From positions 17,264,468 to 17,328,467 of the forward strand of contig JAJEKV010000026.1 in the NCBI GenBank assembly GCA_021234155.1: DNA of 64,000 bases, given 5' to 3'. The notes under the pieces are model-generated. The model made no database searches. It saw only the letters and a list, made by a program, of their open reading frames with translations, and was not told where the DNA came from. This DNA comes from Isoetes taiwanensis (taxonomy: Eukaryota > Streptophyta > Lycopodiopsida > Isoetales > Isoetaceae). The translations under genes were made by a program, and so were the position numbers. Below are positions 42,320 through 54,800 of this stretch, piece after piece; within the stretch, counting starts at the first letter, position 1, and each line of letters starts with the position of its first letter.

Positions 42320-45285
42320 CAGACTGGTCTACAAATTTTACATTCCCAAAAGAAGCTGGGGCGCTTAATTGACCATCAATTCATTGCCTATGTTATTATC
42401 AATTACGTATTGATTTGGCAACCATACATACTGAGCTTTCTTCAGCAATGATTCTACAGAGCTTATTAGCCGAGATGCTAATAGATGATCATGTATCAGT
42501 ACCACATTATAACATCAGCACATAAGGAATTAGTATTGCAAACACCTTAGCTTTAGAACTTTACCGTGGATGATAAATCATAAAGTAGCAATAGCAGTTG
42601 CTGCCCTTTCAAATGTGCTGAAGTGTTGGTGCGGCAGCCTCACTTGCACCAGTGCTTGCTCACCCTGCGCAGCAGAGTGATAATTGCTCGAGACACACAA
42701 GTCCCTTTTCTGCATTCATTTAAATAATTCCCATCAGATGATATAAATGGCCGCAGAAAGCATCATTATATTTTGTATATAGTAGTTATAGAGAAACCAT
42801 CTAGCTATCACACTTACAATATTGACATTTATGCATAGATCAAAACAGAACGCTCAAATGAATTACCCAACAATAGGAAACTTACAGCCATGGAGTCTAA
42901 TACTAGCCTACCCAAGTTCAGTTTGCCATTTTCCTTGTTCCCCAGCTACACTAGCTTGACGACCAGCTTGCCATATCTCTAGCTAGACCAAGAAGTACAC
43001 AACAAGCAAGTGCACTGCCTCACGGGCATAACAGTAGCCTTGCTATATAAATGCTGCAAGCCCAGCACCCCCGGATCCTGGCCCAAGGAAAATCCGTGCA
43101 TCCCCAACCAATGTAGATGATGGAAATGCTAACAGCTTGCATTAGCAGCTCCCCTGTACTCAACCAGATGCGATTGATAAAGCATAAGCTCTGGGAATTC
43201 TATGGAAAAAGAACAGAGTTAGCCTATTTCAATATTCATATTTAGGAAACCCCATCCAGAAGCACCGGATTTTGTACCTCAAGCTCATCAGAATGGTCGA
43301 GTCGAGCAGGCAAAGTCGGATTTCGATAGGTAAGAATCAAATGCCTTTGCTTTTTCGGAGCAGATCAGTCACAACCAGAATAGGTTCGCTCAGAAAAAAA
43401 CGACCCCTGTCATAGCAGCACCAACAAAACCTCAACCTGCAAGCTTCTAGAATAAGAGAGGAACTGCGCCATAACATACAAAAAAAAGGCAAGTGAAGAA
43501 CCCTACAAAAATATGGCCAGAGTGCCCAGCTTGTTACGGCAGCCTCGAAATGCATAGCCCAGATGGCCTTGAAACGCAGAAGGAATGCCGAAGACCCAAA
43601 CTCGGCATTAGATAAGCCGAGAAATCCGACTGCAGAGCTCTGCGGAGTTGGAGTAGGCCCTAACGTAGATGCTACGGATCGGACCTTCCCGCCCAACTCC
43701 CCCTTCTCGACCACCTGCGGGAAGAATGGTGGTCGACCGTATGAAACACAGTCCGTATACGGACGTCTCGAGTTCAAAAAAACCCCTACCCAGTCACGCA
43801 CTTGGGTCATACGTGTACAAAATGGTGAAACCCCCGGGATTTTTTCTTGCTTCCACATGCACATTTTGGTCTATCGTGACCAATCTACACATACCATAAT
43901 TGAGATATGTTGATATATAGCACAATTAACGACATCTTTGAGAACTAGAAGACATTGGAGCGTTAACCAACTTCCTTCAAAACCAAAAAGTGGTTTTAAA
44001 TAGAATGATCTAGGCACCTATAAATCACGTTTCCTCATAAGTTTGAACATCATCGCATAGCTCACATTTCCTCATAAGTTTGAACTTCATCGCATAGGTC
44101 AGAATACAGGTGTTTGCAGGTTACAGGTTTATGTATTTAAGTTCATGTGCTAACAAGATACATATGCAATCTACATATAGTAGAAACTCCATTGAAAGAC
44201 ATATTTTCATTCTATTCTATTCATTCTAACTCACTACAACAATCTCTTACTCATTTCACCCAACCCTACACGCTATAGTTGACAACTCAATTGCTAATGC
44301 TCTACATTGGATTAAGTTCAGTCGGTTAGGGGGTTAGGCTCTACAAGAGTAGAGTTAAAGGGTTTAGATTTTTTTGGGTTTTATGGGTTTATGGTTCAAG
44401 GATTTAGCATATCATAAATTTTAGCAAATCAAGAGGATGTAGCATGCAACTCTAGATTGAACAAATAATCATGTATATGAACAATGTCAACGATCACATC
44501 AAACAAATCGATTAGACTAGATTCTATAAAACCACTCACACAAACATATCAAAATACTTCTACCATCTCTTATGCCACGTGCACACAATTTTCAATTGCA
44601 ATTGTTTTGACTATGTCTAATAAAAGCCTAAACTATCATAAACATCAATCAATCCCTAGACTGTAGACATTCCATTGTTTATTCATTTCTATCCACGCTA
44701 TGACTTCCATTATTCCTATCCATTCCATGCAGCTTCACGACTAAATTTACTCATTCCACACATCCACGACTAATGCCCGGCATCGCCGGGCCCACGTTTC
44801 TAGTTACATTTACATATAACATTAGGATGCATATTAGAATGCATATGAATGTACTTTGTAAGTTTTCACTTTATATTTGTGGATGATATTTTGCCAATTA
44901 CATTTGAACTCTAATTATATGTGCTTTCTTCTTTTTAGGTATATCTGCCTTATATTTCTTGCACTTCTTAAATTTACCTACATTGCTTTTGATTGCATCT
45001 GATTTACAGTTGTTTTACATCTATTTATAGTTAATGCTATGATTATGTATGTTTTTACATCTGGAATAGGATTGATTCTATATGTTTGAACTCAAAAGCA
45101 CCTTATAATTGCAATGACCCTTGTACCACTTTGTGCAAGACCTTCTGTACTTTCTTTGTTCAAAGTTATTGTGGCTTCTTCCAATATCAACATAATCGTT
45201 ATTATTATTAACATACTCAAACTGTACACAATAATTTGATCATATAAGACCCATAATTCAGGCATGCAATCTCATCTATATAGGA
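42320..45285. other. No supported gene
   Basis: No recognised coding region. The minus ORF at 43337-43864 and the overlapping plus ORFs near 43563-43913 have no motif. A 36-bp direct repeat ('tttcctcataagtttgaac') lies at about 44031-44098. Confidence 0.4.
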
Positions 45286-45572
45286 AGAAGTAATCTTCTC
45301 CGGCAAAAACTTTCAGGGCGTAAGCTCTCATGAGCGACGATAGTCGCGAGTATGGCATGCGCCCTAAAATCTTCTGCCGAAGAAGATTCTTTGAGAAAAA
45401 AAATGAGCATCAAATTTTTGTCATAAATTTGACAGCCATTCAACAGGAAATTTCTCTTTGTAAAAACACCCTGAAAAGGGCTGAAATTTTATGATCGTTT
45501 TTTTTGGCATCTTAAGTTCTGAAAAGGGCTGAAATTTTATGGTCGTTTTTTTTGGCATCTTAAGTTCTCAAA
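45286..45572. repeat. Degenerate foldback plus 51-bp tandem duplication
   Basis: 45286-45394 forms an imperfect hairpin ('aatcttctccggc...agggcgtaagc' against 'gcatgcgccctaaaatcttctgccgaagaagatt'). 45471-45521 and 45522-45572 are direct copies of 'tgaaaagggctgaaatttta' plus following text. Both are probably non-coding debris of small elements. They lie just downstream of the methylesterase gene. Confidence 0.6.
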
Positions 45573-45720
45573 CGAACATGTTTAATTATAAACGTTTTTT
45601 CCTCGATTGATATTAGGAACATTGCAAGCTAGCAAGAAATCAGGAAATAAGTCTTCCAAACTAAAAACTAAAATGAGGAAGTCATCTGCTTATGATCTAT
45701 AACTCCCCAGCAGCGTCTTT

Positions 45721-46840
45721 TTAGGTAGAAATAATTTGGAGAATCTGGAGAAGTAATTTGTGAAGGTGCAAAGAAGCTGAGAAAAATGGGCTGTGATCAG
45801 ACTGTATACTCAGCACAAGCTGCGGCTTCAACCGACTTATAAAATAAGTCTGCAACGCATCACCTAAAACATTATCATCAAGGGTTCTAATGTAAAATCC
45901 GGGAATGCTTTCAAAGCGGTTTGCTGTAATGTTAAATTGAGCATTGGCCATTGCTTCGTAGGGAAATGGTTTCACAAGTGAAGCAGCCAATACGACATCC
46001 TGCAAATCACTATTTTTTTGTTTATAATCTTATCTTAAAAAGTGCAGGAAAAAGGGGGAAATATTTTTTACCTCAGGCGGACTGGTATTGTAGAGAGATT
46101 GGCGTATATTGTTGAATTCAGCGCTCGTTGGTCGGTCCGATGTTCGATTTGCGTAAATTGGGGTAAATAAATTTGTGACTATTCCATTTATCAGCTAAAA
46201 TGCACAGAAAATTAGAATTAAATATTGGCAAGGAGAGCTTAATCAATTAATTACGACGCACCACTGTAAGATCTTGTGGAGGAAGTCCGTTTGGAGTGCC
46301 CAATGCAAAGAACGATATACACATGCCGGGATTTTAGTTGGAAATAGCTCTACCATATATGCCAAACTTAGTCCTCCCAAACTGCGGACCCACAAGCACT
46401 ACCAGATCAAATTGACATATCCATTACGGTTTAGCACTAGATTAGAAAAAATTAGCATAAAAGGATCCGCCGTGCCTTTTTCGAGTCCGGAATGCTTTCC
46501 ATAAAATCCACAAGAGGTCGTGTGTATTCCACAAATGATTTGATGAGATTGGGATCATAGCCATTGATTCCAGCTGATTTTAAATCCAAGCTGCTCACTC
46601 TCTGCCCACTATTTATTAACAGAGTGTGAGTTTTATACCAGCACCATGCTCCATGACTAGCTCCATGAATCAATACCAAGTGGTGTCCCCTGATTATCAA
46701 TACCAAGTTAGTTTAGATTTGCATTGAAAATATTATCAGCGTGACAGAGTAGAGTTTTACGCTGAATCGGCTCCAATTGGAAGCAGGCTTTTGTAAGCAA
46801 GAAGAATACAGAGGAGAATATATGCGGAGCGTTCTCCCAT
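45721..46840 (-). pseudogene. Methylesterase (MES/SABP2-like alpha/beta hydrolase), degraded
   Basis: Minus-strand exons can be placed by splice sites. Exon 1 (46840-46761) encodes MGERSAYILLCILLAYKSLL.., a hydrophobic leader. A 71-bp GT-AG intron follows, then exon 2 (46689 to ~46452) with LVLIHGASHGAWCWYK, the family's HGxxHGAWCWYK oxyanion block. The next part (46270-46405) holds RSLGGLSLAYMVELFPTKI, the nucleophile elbow, with one extra C and His-to-Arg in VGHSLGG. Then come exon 46194-46072 (..LYNTSPPE) and the last exon 45999-45721, with TLDDNV and the catalytic-His block QSDHSPFFSA. Family members hydrolyse methyl salicylate, methyl jasmonate or methyl IAA. An in-frame stop after DSKKARRILLC and the elbow frameshift suggest a pseudogene or a sequencing error. 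A secretory leader is unusual for the family. Confidence 0.8.
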
Positions 46841-47100
46841 CTTAGAAATGGATGTGAAAAACTAGAGGCCTAGCTGTATTAGTACTTCACTTGAATGTGA
46901 AGTCCAACTTGCATTTTTATTGTTGATTCTGAAGAAATTGCGGAAACGTGATGTTGTTGATCATTCTGTTCAAAAGCCAGGCAAGAAAATGATCTTACGA
47001 CACATGTTAAATGCCTCATTTCCGGAAACTTCTTGAGAAGGAATCCCACTAATTAAGAATTACGAAACAAACCCCTAGTCTGGAGCAGGAGATTTCTGTA

Positions 47101-47217
47101 TGGGGGGATGTCCACCGGGAGCACTTTCCGGTGTGGACGGTGGGGTCCCGCGACCGGCGGCAGCCGGGAGCGGGTCACCGGCCACACCGGAAAGTGCGAC
47201 CGGTGGGCATCCCCCCA
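47101..47217. repeat. 117-bp GC-rich foldback element
   Basis: Starts TGGGGGGATG and ends CATCCCCCCA. Arms of about 40 nt pair with few mismatches ('ccaccgg..gcactttccggtgtgg' against 'ccacaccggaaagtgc..ccggtgg'). It looks like a foldback MITE. No target duplication is obvious. Confidence 0.7.
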
Positions 47218-47920
47218 CAACATGGAAATGGGGAGCATCCTTGTTTTTCGCAATTTTTTTTAGGCAGAGGTCTGGCGATGGCGATGGGCGGCTATGGCGC
47301 TTAGCATCCCCTTTCACTCGATGGCTATGGCCATCTTGTCTGCTTGTTATTCTTCAGTTCTGGCTTCATAAACGCAGCCTGCTCTCTATACAGCGAGCCT
47401 GGTATGCTATATCAGCTGGGTTAGTATTTAGACAAAGAAACAAGCTTAGAATGAGGCGCTGGACAACATGCTCATGGATAACGCTGGCTAGGAGGCAATA
47501 GCTTGCAACAGCTCGCGATTCTCGAGTTCTTGGCAGTTTATGCTTCAAATCCTCCTAATCCGCTTCTGTTTTTGTTGTTTCTAGCTTAAGATTTCGTCAT
47601 ATTTGTAATTATTTGGTTTCTGGAGGTTCTTGGCGACAAAGGAGAGTGAACACACATGGTTAGGCCATTTTCTTGAAGAAAAATATGGTCTGCTCTGTTT
47701 TATAGATCTTCCTCTTCATTCTTGTGAGTTATTACCTATTTTATTCATGTTTTTCTTAGCTTGGAGCGTCATTTTGATGGAGCTAAGGAGACGGTGAAGG
47801 AGAGGGAAGAAAGGGGATTTTATCAGGTAGCTTTGCCCCGCTTGCTTCTGAATGCGCTTTGTTTTCTTTCTCCTCGTTTTGCCTGTTTGGCCTCTTTTAT
47901 CTCATCGGCTGCTTCTGCCA
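47218..47920. other. No supported gene
   Basis: Short ORFs without motifs. Sequence left of the MULE target duplication. Confidence 0.4.
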
Positions 47921-47929
47921 CTATTGTCA
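47921..47929. repeat. 9-bp target-site duplication CTATTGTCA, left
   Basis: CTATTGTCA is repeated exactly at 55567-55575, flanking the MULE termini. A 9-bp duplication is diagnostic for Mutator-like elements. Confidence 0.92.
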
Positions 47930-48043
47930 CGAGCGCCTTATATGTCAACCACCGTCATGTTTAAACCACATGAATTATCCTGGTTCAAACACGACAGGCA
48001 TCCATCCCCATCCGATCGATCCATATGGGATCGATGCCTCCAT
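47930..48043 (+). repeat. MULE terminal inverted repeat, left
   Basis: 114 bp starting CGAGCGCCTTATATG. It contains the internal palindrome GATCGATCCATATGGGATCGAT. Confidence 0.92.
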
Positions 48044-49256
48044 CCCCCCTCTGCCATGGATCCCATAATAAATGCGTCCAGCTACGGCTGCTACAGACCA
48101 GCTAGTTGCCCGTACATTTTTGGTTGGAAGTCATGTTTGAGCCAACTCTCCTCCCGCTCATTTCATTTGCAAGAACGGTCATTTGGGGTTTGGAACGGAA
48201 TGGAAGATCGATAGAACCCCGGCCATTTGGGATTTATGGAGGCTGATTCGTCGAGCAGTTGCTTGCAGCAGGTAATTACTACATGAGAATAAGTAGCACA
48301 AATCGACTTGCCAAAGATTAATTTATTCATTAGAGCAAAAAAGATTCATAAACCAGTCTCGTCTATGCATGCACAATGTTCATAGGATTACTCAAAAAAA
48401 TCAGGTTAGACAGACTAGTAAGCTTGCAGATCTGATATATAACTACAATACAATAGGAACATTCAATTTTGCTCGATTTCAAAAAGATTGGATGTTCAAT
48501 GCAGATTCAGAATCCAAGATGCAATGATTCGTTCACCCAAAATGATATGGAGGCTGATCTGTCGAGCAGCTGCTTGCTGCAGGTAAGATTTATGATCCTG
48601 GTTTTGTTTTGCTGAAATTTTGCATGCAGAATGTTGAGTCTTGTTTCCAAAATTACTGTGGTTGATGCGGGATGTATTCCAGATCCAGAATTCAATCGCA
48701 TTCGAGAATCCAATCAAGGGTTCGTTCAGCCAAAATGATCTTGAATGGACAAGAAGAAAAGCAATAGGAGATCCGGCCGAATTACGCTACATTCTCACTA
48801 CACGGTTATCGATTTTTATCGAAGGAGAGATGAAGAATGTCCATTCCCCAACAAGCTTTTACAAGAAAGTCTCAGAAAAACCGGGAAGCTTGGTTCTTTG
48901 AGCAAGCCGGACATGAATAGCCATCTAAATTCCCACAATGTAAGCTTGAATTGAATACTTATGACACCATTTTTTTTTTGGCAAATGACACCGTTTGTTT
49001 TGCTGATCCATGTTCAATCTTGTAGGTACCGGTGCGATTACGGGCCTCGGGACCTTAGTGAGGATCAACATCCAATTGAAATGCCAAGCAAAGGAAAGGG
49101 GAAGCGCAAGATCAAATGGAGTAGAGTAGTTGATGTTATTGATGCACAAATGACCTAATGTTGTTGATGCAAATGAAACGGCGCCCCAAAGCCAATTGAG
49201 AATACAAATTCAAGCAAGAGAAGCAGGAAAAAAAAAAGCATTGGAAGGGGAGGACC
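48044..49256. other. MULE left internal region, possible 5' exons
   Basis: A pair of related segments, 'ggaggctgattcgtcgagca' (48238) and 'ggaggctgatctgtcgagca' (48549), each ends in GCAG|GTAA, a splice-donor-like duplication in the leader. A short frame at 49040-49158 (MPSKGKGKRKIKWSRVVDVI) may be a 5' exon of the transposase gene. Confidence 0.4.
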
Positions 49257-51352
49257 ATGCTCGGATGGAAATTCAAAGACTTTGTTGTTAGAAGGAAGAG
49301 AAGATTAAGAGGTGAGACATATAAAAGAGGTTGCATGTGTCATTTTTCGCCAAGCAATTGTATATTAAACCCGAGTGGACTCAAATTATCTACTATCAAA
49401 GGAAGCATGTTAACATCCATGGAGTGTTTTGCCATGGGAATGCGCGACGAAGGTAGTCTCAAGACTAGGTACCGGCTTGCACCGTGGCTTTCAAAAAGAG
49501 AAGAAGGAATGGGTTAAGTCTTTGTTGGTGGATCTGCCATTCGGTAGGGAAGTTATGAAATTGCATGAGCATGAAGTTGTTCATAAGCTACAAATGTATG
49601 GGGAGGATAGCAAAGACAGGGATGACTTTCTCGAAATGGATGACATAGGTAACATATTTGATGAGGTTTCAAGGGGTACATGGAAACGTCATAACAATGT
49701 AACTCAAAGTGTTAGGATGTGGGTAGACCAAAATCCAGGGTCAGTGTTCTTGCATCAAGAAGGGGTGCCTTTCCATCTTGGAATCATGACACCATTTCAA
49801 ATGGAAATGCTCTTGAAGTATGGAAAGGGGAATGCAATTGCAATGGATGCCACTTTCAAGACAAATGACTTGAGGTTTAGTCTCTATACATTGATGGTGT
49901 TTGATAGTCATAGGAATGGAGTGCCGGTTGCATGGATCTTGGACGCCTAGTGCCAACGAAGATCAACATTCAAACCCGGCTCGAAAGCACTTGAAAATCC
50001 ATATTCATAAGAAAGATCCTGAATGGTCTCCCTCTTGTTTTATAGTTGATGATGCGATCTTTGAGATTGGTGCATTGGAGGTCAGATGGCCAAACATTCC
50101 CATCCAGCTATGTCTTTGGCATGTGAGACGTGCATGGTGGAAGGTTTTGATGAGACATGTGCATGACCCACAAGTTCGAAACGAGATGTTCAAGGACATG
50201 GGAGATATCATGTATAACACACATGTAGAACCCATAGAGGAGGATGGAGTGTTTAAAGATGAGTACAGAGAAGCTTGTGCTAGGGCTGGGGCTGCCCGCC
50301 TTGAGGAATTCAAATCGAAGTGGCAAAATTATGTTGAGATTGTGGCTTATGTCAATAAAGAGTGGACAAAGAATGTGTGTTCATGGATTATGGTGGCAAG
50401 GATGTATCCTCATAGTAATCAAGAGACAACTGCAGCTGTAGAGTCCTATCATGCTGCCCTAAAAAGGAGATTGGGTATTTTTAAGCACGAGCTAAGAGGA
50501 AGAAGATTGGATTGGTTGATATACATGTTAGTGAGTGATCTAGGGAACCACTTTATATATGATAGATTCGTGAAGGAAAATGGTTTCAAGCTGAATTATT
50601 ATAAAGAAATGGTTGTGGAGTGCGCAATAGTTGGAGCTAGGGCTATTCCAGATGACGCTGTTACTTGGACAAATTTTGAGGAAGGAGAGGCTCAGGTCTG
50701 GAGCCAATCAAGGCATGGAATTCCTTACTTTGTTGTTGTGAGTGACAAACAGTGGAGTTGTTGTGATTGTGCTTGGGGGACAAAGGGAAACATATGCAAA
50801 CACCAAGTTAAGGTGCTTCAAATGATGACTAATGCTCAGGAGAGAGAAATTTTGGCAGCATGTGGCACTATGATGGGGACAATGAAAGGTGGTTTAGAAA
50901 ACTTAGAATTCCATCAAGATGTTGCAAATATGAATGGTTGTGAAGAAGTCATTGAAGAAGTTGGTTGTCCCCCGGAAAGGGTGAATCTTGAGGGAGAGGT
51001 TGGCAAAGACGAAGGAAAAACCTATGCTGAAAATCAAAGTTCTCTATTGGCAAGTATAGAGGGTTCAATCAGACATGTGAAATCAACAATCGAAGAATGT
51101 CCTGGACTGTTGCATCATGTTGACTTCCTTATGAAGGAAGTTTGCAACAAGATACACTTGTTGAAAATTACATCACATCAAATGGGGATTAATGACATTC
51201 CACCACCTATGGCAGAAGGCAAGGACGATGGCACGGGCAATAGTCTCACTCGATTAAGATCTTTCATAGACCTTGGCAAGAAAAGCATTGGCACCATCCA
51301 TTATGAGAGTACCTTTGAGATTGATATGCATAAGCATCTACAAGATGAATAG
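49257..51352 (+). pseudogene. MULE transposase with SWIM zinc finger (mudrA-like)
   Basis: Three overlapping frames form one protein. 49257-49500 (YKRGCMCHFSPSNCI..) is the N-terminal region. 49500-49945 carries SVFLHQEG..FHLGIMTPFQM and the first catalytic Asp block IAMDATFKTNDLRFSLYTLM..VPVAWIL. 49950-51352 carries FIVDDAIFEI (second Asp), LCLWHVRRAWWKVL (the CLWH block), AAVESYHAALKRR (candidate Glu) and the SWIM finger WSCCDCAWGTKGNICKHQVK near 50755-50815. One extra A in 'tcaaaaagag' (~49497) and one extra G in 'cttggacgcc' (~49941) break the frame; removing either restores family-like text. It is related to the plant SWIM/FAR1-type proteins domesticated from MULEs. It would cut and paste the element via its TIRs. 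Confidence 0.9.
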
Positions 51353-51362
51353 TTGTTGGCTC

Positions 51363-51960
51363 AAACTATTGGAAATTGAGTCATGATTTTGAATACTAAA
51401 TTACACTTGCTTTGCCTTTCAAAGGTTAAGGTTATATTGCAAAGTTTGAGCTTGGGTTCACAAGTCACCCTTAAAGGAAAAAGACTCCAAGATTTAACTT
51501 TATTTCATTAGCTTTTCTTCTAAGGGTGAGTTGTGATAATTTTTTTTTAATTTCGTTTAAAATGTGACTCCCTATTGGGTTTTTAGTTTTAAGAGTCATT
51601 TTCTTTTTGATCTTTGATAATGATTAAATCTTTTTAATCTTTTAACCTTAACCTTAACCTTTTAACCTTAAATTTAACCTTAACGTTAACGTTAACCTTA
51701 ACCTTAATCTTTGATAATGATTAAATCTTTTTAATTTTTTAACCTTAACCTTTGAACCTTAACCTTTTAAGCTTTAATGATTAAATATTTTTAATCTTTT
51801 AACCTTAACCTTAAACTTTGAACCTTAACCTTTTAACCTTGATCTTAACCTTTGAACCTTAACCTTGATCTTTTTAATCTTTTAACCTTAATCTTAGAAC
51901 TTTGAAATGTAAAGCAAGTGTAATTTAGTATTCCCGATCATGACTCAATTTCCAATAGTT
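51363..51960. repeat. 61-bp inverted repeat enclosing (AACCTT)n DNA, between the two MULE genes
   Basis: 51363-51423 and 51900-51960 are inverse copies with a handful of mismatches. The ~475-bp centre (from about 51640) is dominated by AACCTT / TTAACC hexamers and repeated 'gattaaatctttttaatctt'. It starts about 10 bp after the transposase stop. It may be a nested foldback element or a 3' structure of the MULE itself. Confidence 0.75.
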
Positions 51961-52208
51961 TTTTTGTGAACAATGTTCTTTTCCTGGCCAAATGAATAGT
52001 GTTTTTGGGATGTTTGATTCATCCCCGAAGAAAAAATCCTGCTCTAATGCCCGATTTTTTATTCATAAGGTTGCAGACCAAACCATACAAACATAATATG
52101 CAATAGAGAATACAAAAGTTTTACTCCTGTCATCCAAGGTTTATAGAAACATAATATGCCAGTACATCATGCCAAAATAATTGAACTTCAAACTTTTTGA
52201 GTGCCTAG

Positions 52209-54800
52209 TCAGGTCTTCTCTTTGCCACAGCAGCTCTAGTCCCTATATCTTCCGCAGGAGAGGACTCTGGTAAAGGCAAGTTTCTCTTACCAGATACGAC
52301 AAGCTCATGGAGTTTTGCTAGAAGAGTCCCAAAGGTCTTCCTAAGATCGTTTGCTTCGATCACCCAAATCCAACTCGCCAACCCGTGAACATGGCAGATA
52401 TCAAAACCTTAACATGGCATATAGTAACATGTAACATGGCAATCTAAACCCGTGAACATGGCAATCAGAACATGTAAAATGGCATCCTTTCAACCTCAGA
52501 ACATGACAACCTAAACCTTAACCAAAGATACGCCTTACCTTAACCGGTCGATTGGAAGCTCTCTTCAAGACAAAATCCATGAGAAACTGTTTTGCAAACA
52601 AGACAACCCGCACTCCACAATCGATCCGTTTGATTGAGTAGGGCAATTAACCGAGTGTACTGGGGGCATTCATGATAGCTTGATTCTCATATCCCCATCT
52701 CGAAAAAAGATCTCCAAGTAAACTAGCATAAGAATAAGTGGCGTAAAACGTGTCGACAATGGTAATGGCTGAAAAAAAGGCAATTGACTTTACATTTTCA
52801 GTTGACATGACAAATAAGTTATGAATCCCTTTCAAGCCGCCAAAGTGCGTAATCACCGGGTGTAGGTTGCTCAAATGCAAAGGCATGTTTGTTGGTCAAG
52901 AACTAAAACAAATAAACTCCAATGACCACCGATAGGGAACCGCTTAGTCCGGGCAGCAATTAACATCACCAAAAATAAGCAAATTGACATAAAAAACTTC
53001 ACTCAAATTACCTCGTGTTGGCTGGAAGCCCGAGTAGTACAAGATTGAGTCAATCTTTCCGAATCCTTAGCCCTACCGTGAGGTCTAGGGGGCAGCAACT
53101 TCACCCGAGAGGTGGAACCACTTACGAAAGCAGCCCCAAGATAGCGGGATTAAACCAAGGTGAAGGGATCTCCTAGTACATGGAATAGTGTGAGACAAGA
53201 TCCCGCAAAGAAGAACAAGTTAGAAACGTAGATAAGCAAGAAAAACCTTATTAAACTAGCTAGACCACTCACATGAGATAGCAACCGATGGCCTCATCAC
53301 CCACCCATGATTTCGGAGGCATGCATCGGGTCATCCGATGCCAAGGTTTCAAATGCCAAGATGCGCCGACATTAAGGTGGAATTCACCATAGGGAGAAGA
53401 TCCTTGCTTCCACAAGGGACTCCGAAGATACAATGGCCACCTGCAGTTATATTCACATGCAATCATAGATTGCTTCTTCTTCAGGCTCCTCATATTATAC
53501 CATTGATCAAGCAGGCTGAAGAATGACCTCTCCAATGCCCAATCCAAAGGCAATGATAAGAGAGTGAGGACATTTGTATTGCTGCTATCTGCAAACATCC
53601 TCTGCTGTTCGGGTGTCTCGTCTATTGTGACAATCTTGGAGGAATCAATATTGCAGGCTGGTTCTTGCCTTGGTCGAGTAGGAGTACAATTCTCAACCTC
53701 CATAGCTTCAATTTCCTCAAATCTGCCACATGCCAGAAGAGTGTCATTGAGGCTGCTCTCCTCCTTCTCCCAATCATTCTTGGCCTCCACTTTATCAAAA
53801 AAGCCTTCAGCAGCCTCCTCATAATGCCATCCCCTGGCAATGTTGGCCTTATAACCTGCAATTTTTGCCTCCCTCTTTGACTCCCAAGCCAGCCTTCTTG
53901 ACTCCACAAAATCTGCTACAAACTTGGCTTTTTCTTCTTCCCTAAACTCACTACTTCCACAAAGATCCATAAATGCTGCATTGGCATGTTTGGTGCAAGA
54001 AATTAGATACCTTTTAAGACCATTCAAGATACCTCCACCGATTCAAGGTATTCCTTGCATAGTACATTTCTGAATTTCTCACGGGTCGCAAAGGGCCATC
54101 CGATTCTTGTGGCCTGCCTCTTAGGACCCTCAATATTCCCTTTGAAACCATGAACCTCGTTCATGTGTTTCAATAAACGGTCCTTCCTCTGATTGATGTA
54201 ATTGCAAGGCTTTTGCAAACACAAGTACCTCTTTGTTTCATAATTGTAGGTCCACTTGGGCTGCTCCACCTCTCCTGAATCTTGCTCCATACTAGCATCT
54301 TCTCCGTCATCATCGATCTCCATTTCATCTCCGACGATCATCATCCTTTTTTGACTCGCTCGTGAGCCAATTGGTCGCTTATGTTCAATTTCCTGCGGTT
54401 ATGCTAGCAAGCACAGTGGCCACTCCATCATCTGGCTGAATGTTTCTGCTGCAAGCTCCCTCACTTCCATCTGGATCAGCCATTGAGTTATTCATTGATC
54501 CCGTGCTGCTGTGTCTATCTGACAATGCTGCCTCACTCTCAACTGATGCTGCTGCCTCACTATTAACTAATTGCAAATGCCCTTCTACAGTACTAACTGA
54601 CCAAAGTTCTTGCCTGAGCAAAAATTCGGGGTCTATTTGAGAAGGCCTTTTGGGCTCGACTGTGGCCTCACTGCTTTCGGATCTGTGGGAGAGCAGCTTC
54701 TTAGTCCTTTTACGAGTCCTTCCTGCAAAGCCCAGACAAAAGAATAAACATAAATAGAAAATAAAACATAAAGACAAGCATGACATTCTGCTGACCAACA
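52209..54800 (-). pseudogene. C2H2-finger / Ulp1-like (C48) cysteine protease gene of the MULE
   Basis: Minus-strand pieces in order: after a TTTGCAG acceptor, GRTRKRTKKLLSHRSESSE.. (54726-54390, basic then acidic); MMIVGDEMEIDDDG.. with a C2H2-like finger YLCLQKPCNYINQRKDRLLK..HMNEVH (54344-54024); a charged helical segment (MNGLKRYLISCTKHANAAFM.., 54027-53640); and the protease domain. Its N-terminal block PPKSWVGDEAIGCYL is at 53320-53272. The His block IGGHWSLFVLVLD has its His codon at 52922-52924. An Asp block FFSAITIVDTFYATYS lies near 52770, and the Cys block RIDCGVRVVLFAKQFLMDFV has its Cys codon at 52617-52619. The last exon ends ESSPAEDIGTRAAVAKRRPD-stop near 52209. Ulp1 proteases remove SUMO-like tags. 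Single-base frame changes and unplaced introns remain. Confidence 0.72.

Noticed and set aside
47075-47317. Overlapping ORFs around 47.1-47.3 kb
   Set aside because: They run through the GC-rich foldback element and reflect its palindrome.
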